A stretch of DNA of 64,000 nucleotides from Brevinematales bacterium (lineage in GTDB: Bacteria > Spirochaetota > Brevinematia > Brevinematales > Thermospiraceae), in NCBI GenBank assembly GCA_013177995.1, contig JABLXN010000012.1:1-64000 (forward strand). The letters run 5' to 3'. Positions 1 to 9,780 of this stretch are shown one piece after another. The position numbers were made by a program, and so were the translations under genes. Every line of letters begins with the position of its first letter. Positions within the stretch are counted from its first letter, which is position 1. Under the pieces are notes generated by a model that did not search any database, was not told where the DNA came from, and saw only the letters and a list, made by a program, of their open reading frames with translations.

Positions 1-34
1 CGATAGTCAAAGTGAAGGTGAATTCTTTACGCAT
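1..34 (-). CDS. 5' end of an unidentified gene, cut by the window edge
   Basis: Reading leftward from position 34 an ATG opens a frame with 11 readable codons (MRKEFTFTLTI) that runs off the window. It is preceded by AAGGAGGAACCC, a strong ribosome binding site at good spacing, so a real start is likely. Too little protein is visible to suggest a function. A TATAAT hexamer lies at 149-144 on the same strand, but its best -35 partner (TTGACT at 167-162) is only 12 nt away, so I do not call a promoter. Confidence 0.6.
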   Translation of the reverse strand, partial: MRKEFTFTLTI

Positions 35-183
35 GGGTTCCTCCTTGTGTCCTATTATCGGCCAGGGAGGAACTTTTTTTGCTTTTCCTCATCTTCCCAC
101 TGCAGGTCTCCTGAAAAAAACGTTACCCAAAATAACTATATGTATTATAAGACAAAAAAAAAGTCAATATCCCATGCATGTCG

Positions 184-357
184 TCTCGCAACTCAATAGA
201 AATGTCGTCATATTTATCTCAATAGAAATGTCGTCTTCTGGGAGAGGGTGGAGGAGATTTTGTGCGCTGTAGAGCTTATCTCATAGTACTCCAGTTCCAC
301 CCTCTCCTTGTAAATATGGACAGAACCATCTAACCATGTTTTGATGGTACCCCTGTC
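184..357 (-). pseudogene. 3' remnant of an ISNCY/IS1202-type transposase
   Basis: This segment is nearly identical to the left end of the element at 20672-21589. It contains the tandem end motif CTCAATAGAAATGTCG (twice, 192-236) and, on the minus strand, codons for the last 40-odd residues of the transposase, including TIKTWLDGSVHIYK and the C-terminal QKTTFLLR, with the stop at 214-216. Similarity stops at about 357, so only the transposase tail and one element end survive. An independent small gene is possible but unlikely given the close match to the other copy. Confidence 0.75.
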
Positions 358-360
358 CAT

Positions 361-550
361 GTTTTTCAGTATTTCCTAATAGCTTTCCCAAAGTCACCAT
401 GGATATTTTTTCTTTTCATCGATCCATAACTTCCGTCATCATCTCTCTTTTCCTGGAAGCATTCTTTTGAAATCTATCCTCTTTTTCTTCAAGATACCCT
501 TTTCTCCTGTCGATATATAAAGAAGAAACCGCAGAGAGGAGCGGATACCG
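361..550. other. Intergenic stretch with nothing recognised
   Basis: Between the transposase remnant and the MCP gene the sequence is T-rich on the plus strand. I see no open frame with a ribosome binding site, no hairpin and no repeat shared with the rest of the window. A weak sigma-28-like promoter at its right end is listed separately. Confidence 0.5.
489..516 (+). promoter_or_regulatory. Weak sigma-28-like promoter candidate for the MCP gene
   Basis: GTCGATAT at 509-516 matches six of eight positions of the flagellar sigma-28 -10 element GCCGATAA. The region 11 nt upstream (CAAGATAC) matches the -35 element TAAAGTTT poorly. MCP genes are often sigma-28 targets, which is the main reason for listing it. 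Confidence 0.22.
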
Positions 551-2464
551 ATGAAAAAATCTTCTATTACCCTTCGTGTTGTCGGGGCGACGTTTTTTAG
601 TATCTATCTTTCTATTTTCCTTTACTCTGTCATTCTTCCTTTCCTTTTTGTGATGCCCCCAGAGGAGAGGATTTCCTTCTGGATAAAAATGGCCGTGGTG
701 GTAACCATCTTAGGTCCCATTTGTTCTTTTATTGTCTATCTTTTCTACAGGCCTGTTGCAAGAGCTACAAGATTGGCCCAATCAGGAGAGGAAATTCCCC
801 ACTGGCTCAGACACAAAGCTATGCGCTCTTTCCATGCCATTCAGGGGTTTCTCTTTATCGTCGGACTTTTAGCCTATGCCGCAGGGGCCGGTCTCAATTT
901 TTTAGCTGAAATCGTCATCGAGCACAAGCCTTTTATTCCCTTCTACTGGATAAGTCGGTTAGTTCTTGCTCTCAGTTTTGGTCTTCTCAATGGGCTTGTC
1001 ACAGCCCGTATGGTCAACCTTGCCTGGCTTGAGGCCAAATACCTCATGGGAATTACCTCTCTTGAGGACAGCAGTGAAAAGTACGAATCTACCTTTTACA
1101 AGATTTTTCTCCCCGGTTTTCTTCTTGTGCTTTTCATCACCGTTTTCAGCGCGGTAGGAGCAATATACTATATTTACTACATGTTCCAAACAAACCAAAC
1201 AGTTACCCTTCAACAGGCTGCTTCTCATTTCCTTTTCATTGAAGGTTTTCTTCTTGTAATGGGGGCTATTCTTTTTGCCACCATCCTGTGGGAAAACCAG
1301 TCTCATATCTCAAACTTGCGGGACCAGATTATGCGATTTTCTGAAGGGGATATGAATCTTGCCAAGAGGGTATTCATCATCAGTTTTGATAATGTGGGCA
1401 TGATGACAGCCGGCATCAACAAAATCCTTGAAAAACTCCAGAAGACATTTCTCACCATCAAGGATATGCAGCGTATCGTCAAGCAATCTGGGGAAATCAC
1501 CAACAATATCATGACCAAATCCCGTGAAGAGGCTGAAGAGGTCACCCACCTCATCACCGAAGCAGGAGAGAACTACGAAGCCCAGGTTGATGTGATCAAA
1601 GAAGCCACCTCCCGCTTCAAACAAACCATGCAGGAAGTCAAAAAGGCCATTGCCAACTTCCAGAACCAGCAAAATGTTCTCGAACACGTAGCCCAGTCCT
1701 TCCAGAAGGTTGCTTCTACCTTCAAAGACATGATCTCTATGACCCTCTCCTCAACAGAGCGATTTGAAAAACTCTCTCGAGTGATCGGTGATGGAACCTC
1801 AGGGCTTCAGGATCTTCTCGAGGCCACCAAGGGTATTCAGGAAACCAACAAAAAGGTATATGAGATTGTAAAGCTGATCATGGATATTTCAGACCAGTCC
1901 AATATTCTTGCTATGAATGCGGCTATTGAGGCTTCTCACGCCGGTGAATATGGAAAAGGCTTTGCTATTGTGGCCTCTGAAGTACGGGAACTCGCCATCC
2001 ACACCGCAGATTCCGCCCGGCAAATAGAATCCCTCATACACGAGATGCAGCAACGCAATGAACGAGGGGCCACTATCAACGAAAAACTCAACGAGATTTT
2101 CAAAACCATGCAAAATGAAATGCAGGCTACAACCAGTCAGATAGAATCCATTGCTCAGATGGCAAGACGGGAAACCTCCACAGCCGAAGCCAGTTTGAAA
2201 GAACTTGCCCAGATGCAGGAAGTCGCTCAGGCCATCAAAGAAAATGTGAGCATCATCGAAACCAACGACGCTTCTCTCTCTGAGATTATGGGCCATCTCA
2301 ATGACACGGCTGAAAAACTCGCCTCCATCAGCCAGCGACTGATGGAAGGTATTTCCTTCATCAGCCAGTCGTATGCCAATCTCAGTGAAGCTTTTGACAA
2401 GAGTTTCGAAGCCATCCAGCAACTCGATAACGCTATGGCCAACTTCAAAATCGACCATGAGTAA
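551..2464 (+). CDS. Methyl-accepting chemotaxis protein with six-helix membrane domain
   Basis: A 637-residue transducer that should pass signals to CheA/CheW. About six hydrophobic segments fill residues 10-250 with only short loops between them, so there is no large periplasmic sensor domain; sensing is probably within the membrane or of membrane state. A HAMP-like linker (about 250-305) leads into a long coiled-coil signalling domain. The hairpin tip is well conserved: [20 protein letters not shown], followed by [15 protein letters not shown]. No C-terminal CheR-binding pentapeptide is seen. The start is preceded by GAGAGGAGCGG. The 3' end overlaps the start of the next gene by 8 nt, so the two are probably co-expressed. 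Family assignment is secure; the signal sensed is unknown. Confidence 0.93.
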   Translation: MKKSSITLRVVGATFFSIYLSIFLYSVILPFLFVMPPEERISFWIKMAVVVTILGPICSFIVYLFYRPVARATRLAQSGEEIPHWLRHKAMRSFHAIQGFLFIVGLLAYAAGAGLNFLAEIVIEHKPFIPFYWISRLVLALSFGLLNGLVTARMVNLAWLEAKYLMGITSLEDSSEKYESTFYKIFLPGFLLVLFITVFSAVGAIYYIYYMFQTNQTVTLQQAASHFLFIEGFLLVMGAILFATILWENQSHISNLRDQIMRFSEGDMNLAKRVFIISFDNVGMMTAGINKILEKLQKTFLTIKDMQRIVKQSGEITNNIMTKSREEAEEVTHLITEAGENYEAQVDVIKEATSRFKQTMQEVKKAIANFQNQQNVLEHVAQSFQKVASTFKDMISMTLSSTERFEKLSRVIGDGTSGLQDLLEATKGIQETNKKVYEIVKLIMDISDQSNILAMNAAIEASHAGEYGKGFAIVASEVRELAIHTADSARQIESLIHEMQQRNERGATINEKLNEIFKTMQNEMQATTSQIESIAQMARRETSTAEASLKELAQMQEVAQAIKENVSIIETNDASLSEIMGHLNDTAEKLASISQRLMEGISFISQSYANLSEAFDKSFEAIQQLDNAMANFKIDHE

Positions 2465-3434
2465 GCCTCTTCTGATTTTCTTTTTCACGGGATTTCCCCT
2501 TCTCTACGGCTGGAGAGCATGGCATATGATAGACACAGGAGCAGACACCACAGGTATTGGACAGGCCTATGTAGTGTCTATAGACACCCCTTCTTTTGAC
2601 ATCCAACCAGCTTCCACAGGCTTTGTGAGTCGACCCCTCCTCACATGGGATCTTTCTACCTCTCTTACCCTCGTCGATCCCCTCAGTGGTCGATATCAAC
2701 TTGCCCCAGATCCTCTCCTCTCCCTTTCTTTTTCCATAGGAAACTCTTTCTCGGGAGTGGGTTTTTCTCTCCGACGAATTATTGGCTCTGTGGGTTCAGA
2801 CCTCGCCGTGTACCGAACCGGCGTTAGTGGCTCATGGCTTCTTCTTCCCAACCTTCGGGTGGGGGGATTCTTAGGAGGCCTGATTGGAAAAGAATACACC
2901 TCCTATGGGACAGGCTTGGCCTTTTCCATCGGTTCCCTCTATCAGCTCAGCGAAACATGGCGACTTGGCATTTCCTGGCAAACGTTCTCTCCTCTCTCAT
3001 GGTCGTCTTCCCTATATGGAAAAGAGGTACAGGAGAGATTTCCTTCTCGATTGGCCGTAGGGTTTGCCTCTCGCTTCTCAGTGGGAGAATGGTTCGCAGA
3101 GATAGACTACACGGATACGGCGTCCATGGGCTTTCTCTCTGATGGAGTTACAGAGAACCTTCCTGTATCTGAACTCACCCCATGGACCATTCACCTCGGC
3201 TGGAGAAGTAAACTCCCTCTCTGGGATATTCCTTTTCATCTTGGGCTTTTCACCGACCACATCTGGACGTCCCCTAAACCTTTACGACAGTGGTCCTTGG
3301 CTCTTGGCATCCGGGCGGTAGGGAAAAACGTACGTCTTGCCTTTACCTGGGTAGATAATTATCTTTTTTCTCTCTTTCTCTCAGATGTTCAACCTACAGA
3401 AAGGGGGCTCGTTTCCCTGAGCTACCTCTTTTGA
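2457..3434 (+). CDS. Predicted outer-membrane beta-barrel protein (FadL/UPF0164-like)
   Basis: A 325-residue protein starting at the ATG that overlaps the MCP stop region. The N-terminal helix ([14 protein letters not shown]) looks like a signal peptide. Behind it lies [14 protein letters not shown], which resembles the conserved start of FadL/PorV/UPF0164-type barrels. The rest alternates aromatic and polar residues in short beta-like runs, and the chain ends on an aromatic (SLSYLF), as many outer-membrane barrels do. It may be a porin-like or lipid-handling protein. Barrel topology is inferred from pattern only, and the family label is tentative. Translational coupling to the MCP is suggested by the overlap, but no functional link is evident. 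Confidence 0.5.
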   Translation: MSKPLLIFFFTGFPLLYGWRAWHMIDTGADTTGIGQAYVVSIDTPSFDIQPASTGFVSRPLLTWDLSTSLTLVDPLSGRYQLAPDPLLSLSFSIGNSFSGVGFSLRRIIGSVGSDLAVYRTGVSGSWLLLPNLRVGGFLGGLIGKEYTSYGTGLAFSIGSLYQLSETWRLGISWQTFSPLSWSSSLYGKEVQERFPSRLAVGFASRFSVGEWFAEIDYTDTASMGFLSDGVTENLPVSELTPWTIHLGWRSKLPLWDIPFHLGLFTDHIWTSPKPLRQWSLALGIRAVGKNVRLAFTWVDNYLFSLFLSDVQPTERGLVSLSYLF

Positions 3435-3486
3435 AAAGACATCTTCCAAAGATTTTCTCTTTTCTCAGAATCCAAAGGCTCATCTT

Positions 3487-4254
3487 TTATTTTGTTTGAG
3501 CCTCACACAACTCAAAAAAGGAAAAAGCCTTTTGAAAATACTCTTCTCTTTTTTGACTGAGAGAAAGAAAAACCGGACCCTCCACGACCTGTTTTTGTTT
3601 CAAGGCCACGGGAGCCGTAGAAAAGAAATGCTCAAGAGCACTTTCAGACACAAGATGCGACCCGGTGGAATACTGAAGGAGAAAAGGCACTCCCATACGA
3701 GAGGCATCCGTCCAGAGAAACACACAGGCTTTGGAGAGGGCAAACCAGAATCTTCCCGTCACAGAAGAACACACCATCTCATCAGAAGCAATCACCCCGG
3801 CAACTTTTTCATCATCCGTCAAATCCTGAAGAAGAAAGGGGAGATCAATTCTCTTTTCCGGAGCTACCGAGGCTATCATATCCAGTTGAACCTGCCGTAT
3901 CTTTGATACGCCCAACTGGGTGGAGAGAATAGGGTTTACGGCTACCACTCCTGTGGCACATTTGGGATAGTCAAGGGCATACATCAAAGCCACTGTTCCA
4001 CCAAGACTTTCTCCCCACAGAAAAATTCTTGCCTCTCCATCTGTGCGCCGTATCTCCCGACTGATCTCAGCCACTTCCTTGGTATAGTCATGAAAATTGG
4101 CTATATCCCCCCGATTGTGCTGCGTCGTCTGTCCAAAGCCTAAAAGATCAGGGCATATCACCGTATAGCCATGCCGAGCAAAAAAATCCTTGAGATATGA
4201 GAGATACCCCCTATGAAGTCCAATATCATGCAAAGCGATAAGATACTTCGCCAT
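3487..4254 (-). CDS. Alpha/beta-hydrolase-fold protein, catalytic acid and histidine apparently missing
   Basis: 255 residues, the usual length of a lysophospholipase/monoacylglycerol lipase-type hydrolase. Visible fold markers are the N-terminal HDIGLHRGYLS oxyanion-region motif, VICPDLLGFGQT, and the nucleophile elbow LWGESLGGT with its serine. Where family members carry the catalytic Asp (Gly-x-x-Asp) this protein reads STGSHLV, and where the catalytic His should be it reads VFLSLSQKREEY. It may therefore be inactive as a classical esterase, or use other residues. Start ATG has GGAGCAAGGG upstream. It lies 63 nt downstream of the phosphatase gene and could be the last gene of that transcript. 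Confidence 0.75.
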   Translation of the reverse strand: MAKYLIALHDIGLHRGYLSYLKDFFARHGYTVICPDLLGFGQTTQHNRGDIANFHDYTKEVAEISREIRRTDGEARIFLWGESLGGTVALMYALDYPKCATGVVAVNPILSTQLGVSKIRQVQLDMIASVAPEKRIDLPFLLQDLTDDEKVAGVIASDEMVCSSVTGRFWFALSKACVFLWTDASRMGVPFLLQYSTGSHLVSESALEHFFSTAPVALKQKQVVEGPVFLSLSQKREEYFQKAFSFFELCEAQTK

Positions 4255-4317
4255 CCCTTGCTCCTTTTTTTATTATCGGAGTTTTTCCCAAAAAACAAAA
4301 TCTCCCTCTCACACGCT

Positions 4318-6795
4318 CTATGCTCTATATACAATCAGCATGGTTCTATCATCCGTAGCTGGAGCATCCCCACAAAAAGTCATCAGTTCTCCTATAATTC
4401 CATCCCGCATTCCCTCCACATGAGAAGAAGCATGACGAACAATGGCCTCATAGAAACGAGTCTCTCCAAACTCTTCGCTTTTTCTGTTCTTGGCCTCAGT
4501 AATCCCATCCGTATAGAGAATCAGAAACTCCCCCTGGCGAAGAGAAACCTTGTAGAGTTGCATCTCCGGATCAAAAAGAGACGACTCCACCATACCCACA
4601 GGCATCCCACCCCCCTTGAGGAGCCGGATCTTTTTCTCCTCAGGAAGATAGAGAATCCCCTGCTGGTGTCCAGCACTGGTGTAGTAGAGTTCGTGAGTTT
4701 TTGTATCAAGCACTCCATAAAACACCGTGGCAAACATCGTAGGCAGGGTATCACGAAAGAGCACAGGGTTTACCTCTTTCAGCACTCTGGCGGCATCGAG
4801 TTTCCCCACCGCATAGGTACGAAGGGCAGAGCGAAGCATGGCCATCACCATCCCGGCCCCTACCCCATGACCGGTCACGTCCGCCACCACAAGCCCAAGT
4901 CGATTCTCGCCCACTTCCACAAAGTCATAATAGTCCCCACCAGACTCCGTCTGGGGTTGATAATACACAGTGAAAAGATACCCCGGCACCTGAGGAGATC
5001 CCTTGGGCAGGATAGCACTCTGAATCTCCTTGGCTGACTCAAGTTCTGCCTCCATACGGCTTTTTTCCTTGACTTCCTGAAACATTCGGGCAATCCGAAG
5101 ACTCATGGCATTGAAACGTTCAGCTAAATCCCCAATCTCATCACGGGAAAAAACCTCCACCTGTTTTCCCCACTTCCCTGAGGCAATCTCCTCTGTCCCC
5201 TCCGCAAGCCTCGCCAATGACTGCAAAAGAAACCTGACAGAAATCCATGCAAGCAAGAGCACTCTCACAAGCAAGAAAATAGCTAAATCCACTGATCGCC
5301 TTTCCACTTCCTTCTGCTGTTTCTCAAAATCATCAATGGAAAGAAGAATGGCTACCGTTCCCGTTCGATAGGGGGCATAGAGATGACGGAAAAGGCCGTG
5401 AATAGCCTCCCCATCAAAATCTCTAGCATGGGTACGATATCCACTCAACACGAGCCATCGTTCTGCCGCTTTTTTTATGCTACTGACAAAATACGTTTTC
5501 TCAAAAACAGCGGTATATCCATCCTGAGTAAATCGAGCAGGAGCGACTTTCCCCACCTCGACTCTATTGGAGGCATAGCCTGCGAGAAGCTGGTCAAAAG
5601 CCTCTGTAGGCTTCCAGTTCTTTTGATCCTGAGAAGAAGAGAACTCAAGATACCGCCTCAGGTAGCGCTCTATACTATCTAAAAAACCAAGGGTGAGTTT
5701 TTCCTCTTCTTTCAACAGATTCGTATGAGAAAAAATTTTCTTTTTTCGATAAAGATTCTGCAGTTCTTTTACTTCCTTTTCTGACATTCCCGTCACCTGA
5801 AACCATCTCACCAAATTGGCCATCTGATTTGAAGAGAGGGTGATCTCCTGCCCACGTTTATACTGATCAAATCGAGCCTTGAGAGTATATATCCCCCGCA
5901 CTAACGAAGAGGTCATCACTCCCTTGGCCTTGAGCCTTTCCCCCGCTGGAGTCAAATCCCCGGCAGAAGTAAAATATCGCCTATACGTCTCATCAAATCT
6001 CTCAATATAGGTAAAATTCCTCCTCACCTCAAGGGGAAGGGCCCTTCGCCGGAATAAACGTCCTGTTTCCAGAGCAGAAAGATACCCTGCCCATTCCTGT
6101 CCCACCTTGCTTTCCACAAAAGCCCTATCATAAAGGGGAATAAAGGCCTCATAAGAGCGCTGGAGCCTCACAAAATATAGACGAGGAAGATATCCATCAT
6201 AGATCACCCGCCGATTCGTTTCACTGATCTTCTCGCCCACACTAGAAGGAATCGTATGGAATATCACATACCCATTTGGATCCACAAAAAAAGCCATATT
6301 GAACGAAGGAATATTGGTCAGGGTGTACAGATACTCCTGAATGGATTGGTATTGCCGCTGAATGAGGAGCTGTTGCTGTTTTTGCTGCTGAAGCTTTTGT
6401 TGACGACTCTGTTCCTTGATTGCTGACTTGAGTACCGCAATCTGTTTTTGAAGCTGCTTTTGTTTTTGTTGAGTGCCAAAGATGTTCTCAAGAAAACGAT
6501 TGATGGCACTCTCCTCACTTTCAGCCGGAGAAGAGGAAAGGATCGTCGTCTCGGGGAGATTCACCACCACCTCTCCCCACTTATCACGCCCATACTCTTC
6601 GACATTCTTGCGAAAGGCCTCAAGATACACCCGAAGATTTTTGGCAATAAGGTCTTCCTGAGCCCGCTTTTGCTGAAGAGTACTATAGCGAATAAAAGGA
6701 ATAGCAAAGACAACAAAGACAAAAGCCACAAAGAATACCACTTTCACCTGAAGGCTCACCTTTGGCCAGCGAAATCCCTTTTCCCTTCTTTTCAT
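4318..6795 (-). CDS. Membrane-bound PP2C (RsbU/SpoIIE-type) serine phosphatase with HAMP domain
   Basis: 825 residues. Order: TM helix (about 17-36), a Gln-rich coiled coil (about 95-155), a large extracytoplasmic region with cache-like stretches (about 155-495), second TM (about 505-525), HAMP domain (to about 580), short coiled coil, then a C-terminal PP2C_SIG domain. The metal-binding acidic residues of the phosphatase are visible in GGDYYDF, ADVTGHGVGAG, YTDGITEA and DDRTML. Such enzymes dephosphorylate anti-sigma-factor antagonists (STAS proteins) in partner-switching pathways; no STAS or RsbW-like partner is present in this window. It follows the CNBD gene by 53 nt on the same strand, so it likely belongs to the signalling cluster upstream. 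Confidence 0.9.
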   Translation of the reverse strand: MKRREKGFRWPKVSLQVKVVFFVAFVFVVFAIPFIRYSTLQQKRAQEDLIAKNLRVYLEAFRKNVEEYGRDKWGEVVVNLPETTILSSSPAESEESAINRFLENIFGTQQKQKQLQKQIAVLKSAIKEQSRQQKLQQQKQQQLLIQRQYQSIQEYLYTLTNIPSFNMAFFVDPNGYVIFHTIPSSVGEKISETNRRVIYDGYLPRLYFVRLQRSYEAFIPLYDRAFVESKVGQEWAGYLSALETGRLFRRRALPLEVRRNFTYIERFDETYRRYFTSAGDLTPAGERLKAKGVMTSSLVRGIYTLKARFDQYKRGQEITLSSNQMANLVRWFQVTGMSEKEVKELQNLYRKKKIFSHTNLLKEEEKLTLGFLDSIERYLRRYLEFSSSQDQKNWKPTEAFDQLLAGYASNRVEVGKVAPARFTQDGYTAVFEKTYFVSSIKKAAERWLVLSGYRTHARDFDGEAIHGLFRHLYAPYRTGTVAILLSIDDFEKQQKEVERRSVDLAIFLLVRVLLLAWISVRFLLQSLARLAEGTEEIASGKWGKQVEVFSRDEIGDLAERFNAMSLRIARMFQEVKEKSRMEAELESAKEIQSAILPKGSPQVPGYLFTVYYQPQTESGGDYYDFVEVGENRLGLVVADVTGHGVGAGMVMAMLRSALRTYAVGKLDAARVLKEVNPVLFRDTLPTMFATVFYGVLDTKTHELYYTSAGHQQGILYLPEEKKIRLLKGGGMPVGMVESSLFDPEMQLYKVSLRQGEFLILYTDGITEAKNRKSEEFGETRFYEAIVRHASSHVEGMRDGIIGELMTFCGDAPATDDRTMLIVYRA

Positions 6796-6848
6796 ACCCT
6801 TTTATCTTACCTTCCTTCCCCAAAAAACGCAAGTCCTTTCCCTTTCTC

Positions 6849-7367
6849 TCACTTTCGCTTGCTCACCACAATCGAAAGGGCGGTGGTTAGTTTCAGGATA
6901 TTCTGATTGAGGGTCCGTATACGACTGCACAACACCCCCGCAATAGCCCGCAAAAGCTTATACCCAATGGTATGATTCTCATCGCACAGGGCATAAAAAT
7001 CCTTCTGAAACACCTCATACAGTTCCACATCACTCATCGCTTTCACCGTGGCTGAACGAGGAGCCCCTGTGAGAAGAGACATCTCCCCAAAGAAAGGCAT
7101 CTTGGTTTCATCGTAGGTGGCAATAGATTTCTCTGCCTCTAACCATTCTTCCCCCGCCCGACGCAAGGTAATCTGACTTGTCACCTGTACTATCCCTTTC
7201 TTGAACAAAAAAAGCGACGTCCCCTCTTCTCCTTCACTGACAATCACCTCTCCCTTCTTATACCGCCGTTCATGGAGAAGAGAAGCCACCTGTGCCCTTT
7301 CTCCATCGGTGAGATCAGCAAACAAAGAGAGCCTTGCCAAAAACTCCTCTCTTTCTCTTCCCTTCAT
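6849..7367 (-). CDS. Stand-alone cyclic-nucleotide-binding domain protein
   Basis: 172 residues forming one Crp-type cyclic-nucleotide-binding beta-roll: FADLTDGERAQVASLL, KKGEVIVSEGEEGTSLFL, and a phosphate-binding cassette FGEMSLLTGAPRSATV that keeps the Gly-Glu and Arg-Ser contacts for cAMP/cGMP. After the roll there are only helices (about 120-172) and no helix-turn-helix, so it is probably not a transcription factor. It starts 9 nt after the stop of the K+ channel gene, with AAGGAGA as ribosome binding site. Tight coupling to a channel with no nucleotide-binding domain of its own suggests it could be a separate regulatory subunit; that is inference. Confidence 0.88.
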   Translation of the reverse strand: MKGREREEFLARLSLFADLTDGERAQVASLLHERRYKKGEVIVSEGEEGTSLFLFKKGIVQVTSQITLRRAGEEWLEAEKSIATYDETKMPFFGEMSLLTGAPRSATVKAMSDVELYEVFQKDFYALCDENHTIGYKLLRAIAGVLCSRIRTLNQNILKLTTALSIVVSKRK

Positions 7368-7376
7368 AGTCTCTCC

Positions 7377-8543
7377 TTACCGTATCACAAACGCATAGGC
7401 ATCATCAGGGGAAATGATATACTCATCAGGGGGATTGATTTTGACGTGATATTTGAGGTCCTCTTCTCCCGTTTCCCCGACCAATTTTGAACGTATGAAC
7501 TCATCAATGGCATCATTGCCCGATAACATATCCTCAATGCTAAGTTCCTTCTCCGCTCGATAAAGCCCCACCACAATGAGTTTTTCTCTCTCCCGAAGAG
7601 CAAGAAAATACTCCCGAAAACTCTTCCCCACAAAACGCGTATCCACCGGAATCACCATGAGACGCGGATGTTCATAACTTGCCAAAAGGTCCTCAAAGAA
7701 AACCGGCATAGCAGGCGAAATCATAGACGCCGAGAGAAGGGTGGGACTAAACATCCCGTTGAAGATGACATTCTCCACACCTGCCCTTTTGAGGGCACTT
7801 GCCTTTTCACTTTTGATAGCCTCAGCACTCACACAGAGATCGGGATTCAAAGCCTTGAGACTCAAGGTCGCCATGATCGTCCTCTCATCAGCATCATCAA
7901 GGGAACGATGATGAAAATTGTCTGCCAAAATAAAAGCATGCATGGCATTTTCCACATTGGCCCGTTTCAGAACTGCCTCTTTGGTGTAATCACCAAACAC
8001 AAACTTCATCAGAAGGTGGGGAAACTTGTTCTTCACCTCGAGAAACTCATCCTCCGTCATGTCATTCACCAGTACCACGGCGAGATGCTTCTCCCCGGCA
8101 AATTCAGGGAGAATAGTCAAGAGCTTCTCAAGATAACTATTGACCCCAAGAATAAGGATATGATTCTTTACCCTCACAACCGATAACCCTCTTCTTTCTT
8201 TGAGTTTTTTGTCTATCAAAAAGGAAACTATCTGCCCGCTCAAGATGGCATAAAAAGCCACCCCAAACACAATCACCACCACCCCAATGACCCGCCCCAC
8301 AACGGTCCTTGGGACAATATCCCCATACCCCACCGTCGGGATGGTCACAATAAGCCACCAAAAGGCATCCCCTATCGTTTTGAAAAGGTCGTTTCCCCCT
8401 GTCTTTTCCACCCACCACACTAACGGCACCAGAGCCATCAGGGATAAAAAAAGCCCGAACACCAGTCTATTGCTTGGTTCAGAAAACCAGGCTACAAACC
8501 TTTTCCAGAGAAAAAACTCCCTTCCCCGTTTTTGTTCTCTCAT
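7377..8543 (-). CDS. Two-TM potassium channel with RCK (TrkA-N) domain
   Basis: 388 residues. TM1 about 27-46, pore helix and selectivity filter TIPTVGYGDIVP (about 65-76), TM2 about 78-100, then a cytosolic RCK/TrkA-N domain from about 115 (HILILGVNSYLEKLL, GDYTKEAVLKRANVENA). The topology is that of MthK-type ligand-gated K+ channels. The classical Gly-x-Gly-x-x-Gly nucleotide motif is degenerate (GVNSYL), so NAD(H) binding is doubtful; gating by divalent cations or another ligand is more likely. The start codon overlaps the stop of the PilZ gene by 4 nt (ATGA), and the CNBD gene follows directly, so the three are translationally linked. Confidence 0.92.
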   Translation of the reverse strand: MREQKRGREFFLWKRFVAWFSEPSNRLVFGLFLSLMALVPLVWWVEKTGGNDLFKTIGDAFWWLIVTIPTVGYGDIVPRTVVGRVIGVVVIVFGVAFYAILSGQIVSFLIDKKLKERRGLSVVRVKNHILILGVNSYLEKLLTILPEFAGEKHLAVVLVNDMTEDEFLEVKNKFPHLLMKFVFGDYTKEAVLKRANVENAMHAFILADNFHHRSLDDADERTIMATLSLKALNPDLCVSAEAIKSEKASALKRAGVENVIFNGMFSPTLLSASMISPAMPVFFEDLLASYEHPRLMVIPVDTRFVGKSFREYFLALREREKLIVVGLYRAEKELSIEDMLSGNDAIDEFIRSKLVGETGEEDLKYHVKINPPDEYIISPDDAYAFVIR

Positions 8544-9757
8544 TCTCCCTTCTCACTTTCCTTGATAATCTTTGAAAGCAACTGTCTGCCATCTTCCTCA
8601 AGGCCTAAAAACTCCATCGCCATACTCACTCCAGCATTTTCACCTGGAATATAGTTTGTCCGTATCACCCTTGCCCTCACCTCAAGTTCCATATCCTTGT
8701 ACTGAATACCCAATTTCAGGATGGTATTTTCTTTGATGGTGTGCATGAGATACATATTTTTGTTGACCACGGAGATGCCACCTAAGGAAATATCCACCAC
8801 ATCAAGGTATTCCTCTTTGTTTTCAGGTGAGCTTGCATACGATTTCACCAACACCTCTCCAATGATATCGGCAAGACTCCGGATATAAAACACATCATAG
8901 ATACTGAGTTCCTTTCTTCCCCCATCCCTTGGCACCGTAATCTCAATAGCCCCAACCACTTTGTCCCCAATGAGAATAGGCAAAAGAAGATACGAAAGAA
9001 TCCCCCGACTGATATACGTCTGTCTGATCTTGTCCAACACATCAGGGGCCATCTTTTTCTTGATCATCTCAAAATACTTCTCATAGCCAATAACCCCAAA
9101 CTTCTCCCCAATATGGAGATAATTGGGAATGTTTTCTGTATCGGCAATCCAGAAGGGTTTTTTGTAGGTATAGACCACCCTCTCTAAAGGAGAAATCTGA
9201 TCAAGATTCTTGAAAATATTGATCTTGAATTGATGACTGAAGCGCTTGATCTCTTCTCCCACCATGGAGAGAATCTTCTTGAGATCGGGATTTTCCTCCT
9301 TGAGAGCAAGATAAATGGCCCGAAGCGTATCAGGAAGTTCCGAGATATTCACCTGCGTGCTTTCCTGCGGTTTGGTTTCAATTTTTTTGATGAAAACCTT
9401 GAGAAGCTCTGGCGTCTTTGGACTATAGCGACTGAATCGCCTCACCGGATGATACCACACACTATTGGGAAGCAACACCTCTATAGAACGAAGCTGAAAA
9501 TTATAAAGCCGTACCGTCGTAGGAGAAGAATAGTAGAAATTCTTGTTATACTCGAAAGAAAGAACGACATTCTGAATAGGAAGAAGAAACGGTTCTTTAT
9601 CAAAAAAGAGATTCACCGTATTCATATCGACACGCGTCACAAAACCCGTGATATGGACCTTGCTTTTGTTCTCTTCGAGAGTTACCCCTATCCGTTTGAT
9701 ACGCGCATGATTGTAGAGATTGATGATTTCATTTTTCTGTGATATTTCTTTATCCAT
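8540..9757 (-). CDS. GAF-PilZ domain protein, probable c-di-GMP effector
   Basis: 405 residues from the ATG preceded by GGAGCAGAGT; an ATG 12 nt further upstream lacks a ribosome binding site. The N-terminal part (about 25-110) looks like a YcgR-type beta domain. The middle (about 170-310) has a GAF-like pattern with LSYLLLPILIGDKVVGAIEI. The C-terminal domain carries the PilZ motif VDISLGGISV and the later ENAGVSMAMEF strand. The Arg-x-x-x-Arg half of the c-di-GMP site is not obvious immediately before DISLGG, though VRRFSRYSP upstream of the GAF region might serve. PilZ proteins typically act on motility or secretion. It sits between a WD40 lipoprotein and the K+ channel. Confidence 0.72.
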   Translation of the reverse strand: MDKEISQKNEIINLYNHARIKRIGVTLEENKSKVHITGFVTRVDMNTVNLFFDKEPFLLPIQNVVLSFEYNKNFYYSSPTTVRLYNFQLRSIEVLLPNSVWYHPVRRFSRYSPKTPELLKVFIKKIETKPQESTQVNISELPDTLRAIYLALKEENPDLKKILSMVGEEIKRFSHQFKINIFKNLDQISPLERVVYTYKKPFWIADTENIPNYLHIGEKFGVIGYEKYFEMIKKKMAPDVLDKIRQTYISRGILSYLLLPILIGDKVVGAIEITVPRDGGRKELSIYDVFYIRSLADIIGEVLVKSYASSPENKEEYLDVVDISLGGISVVNKNMYLMHTIKENTILKLGIQYKDMELEVRARVIRTNYIPGENAGVSMAMEFLGLEEDGRQLLSKIIKESEKGE

Positions 9758-9780
9758 ACTCTGCTCCATTTTTGGTTATG

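Noticed and set aside
144-167. TTGACT and TATAAT ahead of the gene at 34
   Set aside because: Spacing between the two elements is only 12 nt, too short for a sigma-70 promoter.
12-272. Open frame of 86 codons on the plus strand
   Set aside because: It overlaps the strong minus-strand start at 34 and the transposase remnant, and has no ribosome binding site.
3474-3503. Inverted repeat AGGCTCA / TGAGCCT between the barrel gene and the hydrolase
   Set aside because: The loop is long, the repeat overlaps the hydrolase coding end and there is no T run in the right place, so I do not call a terminator.
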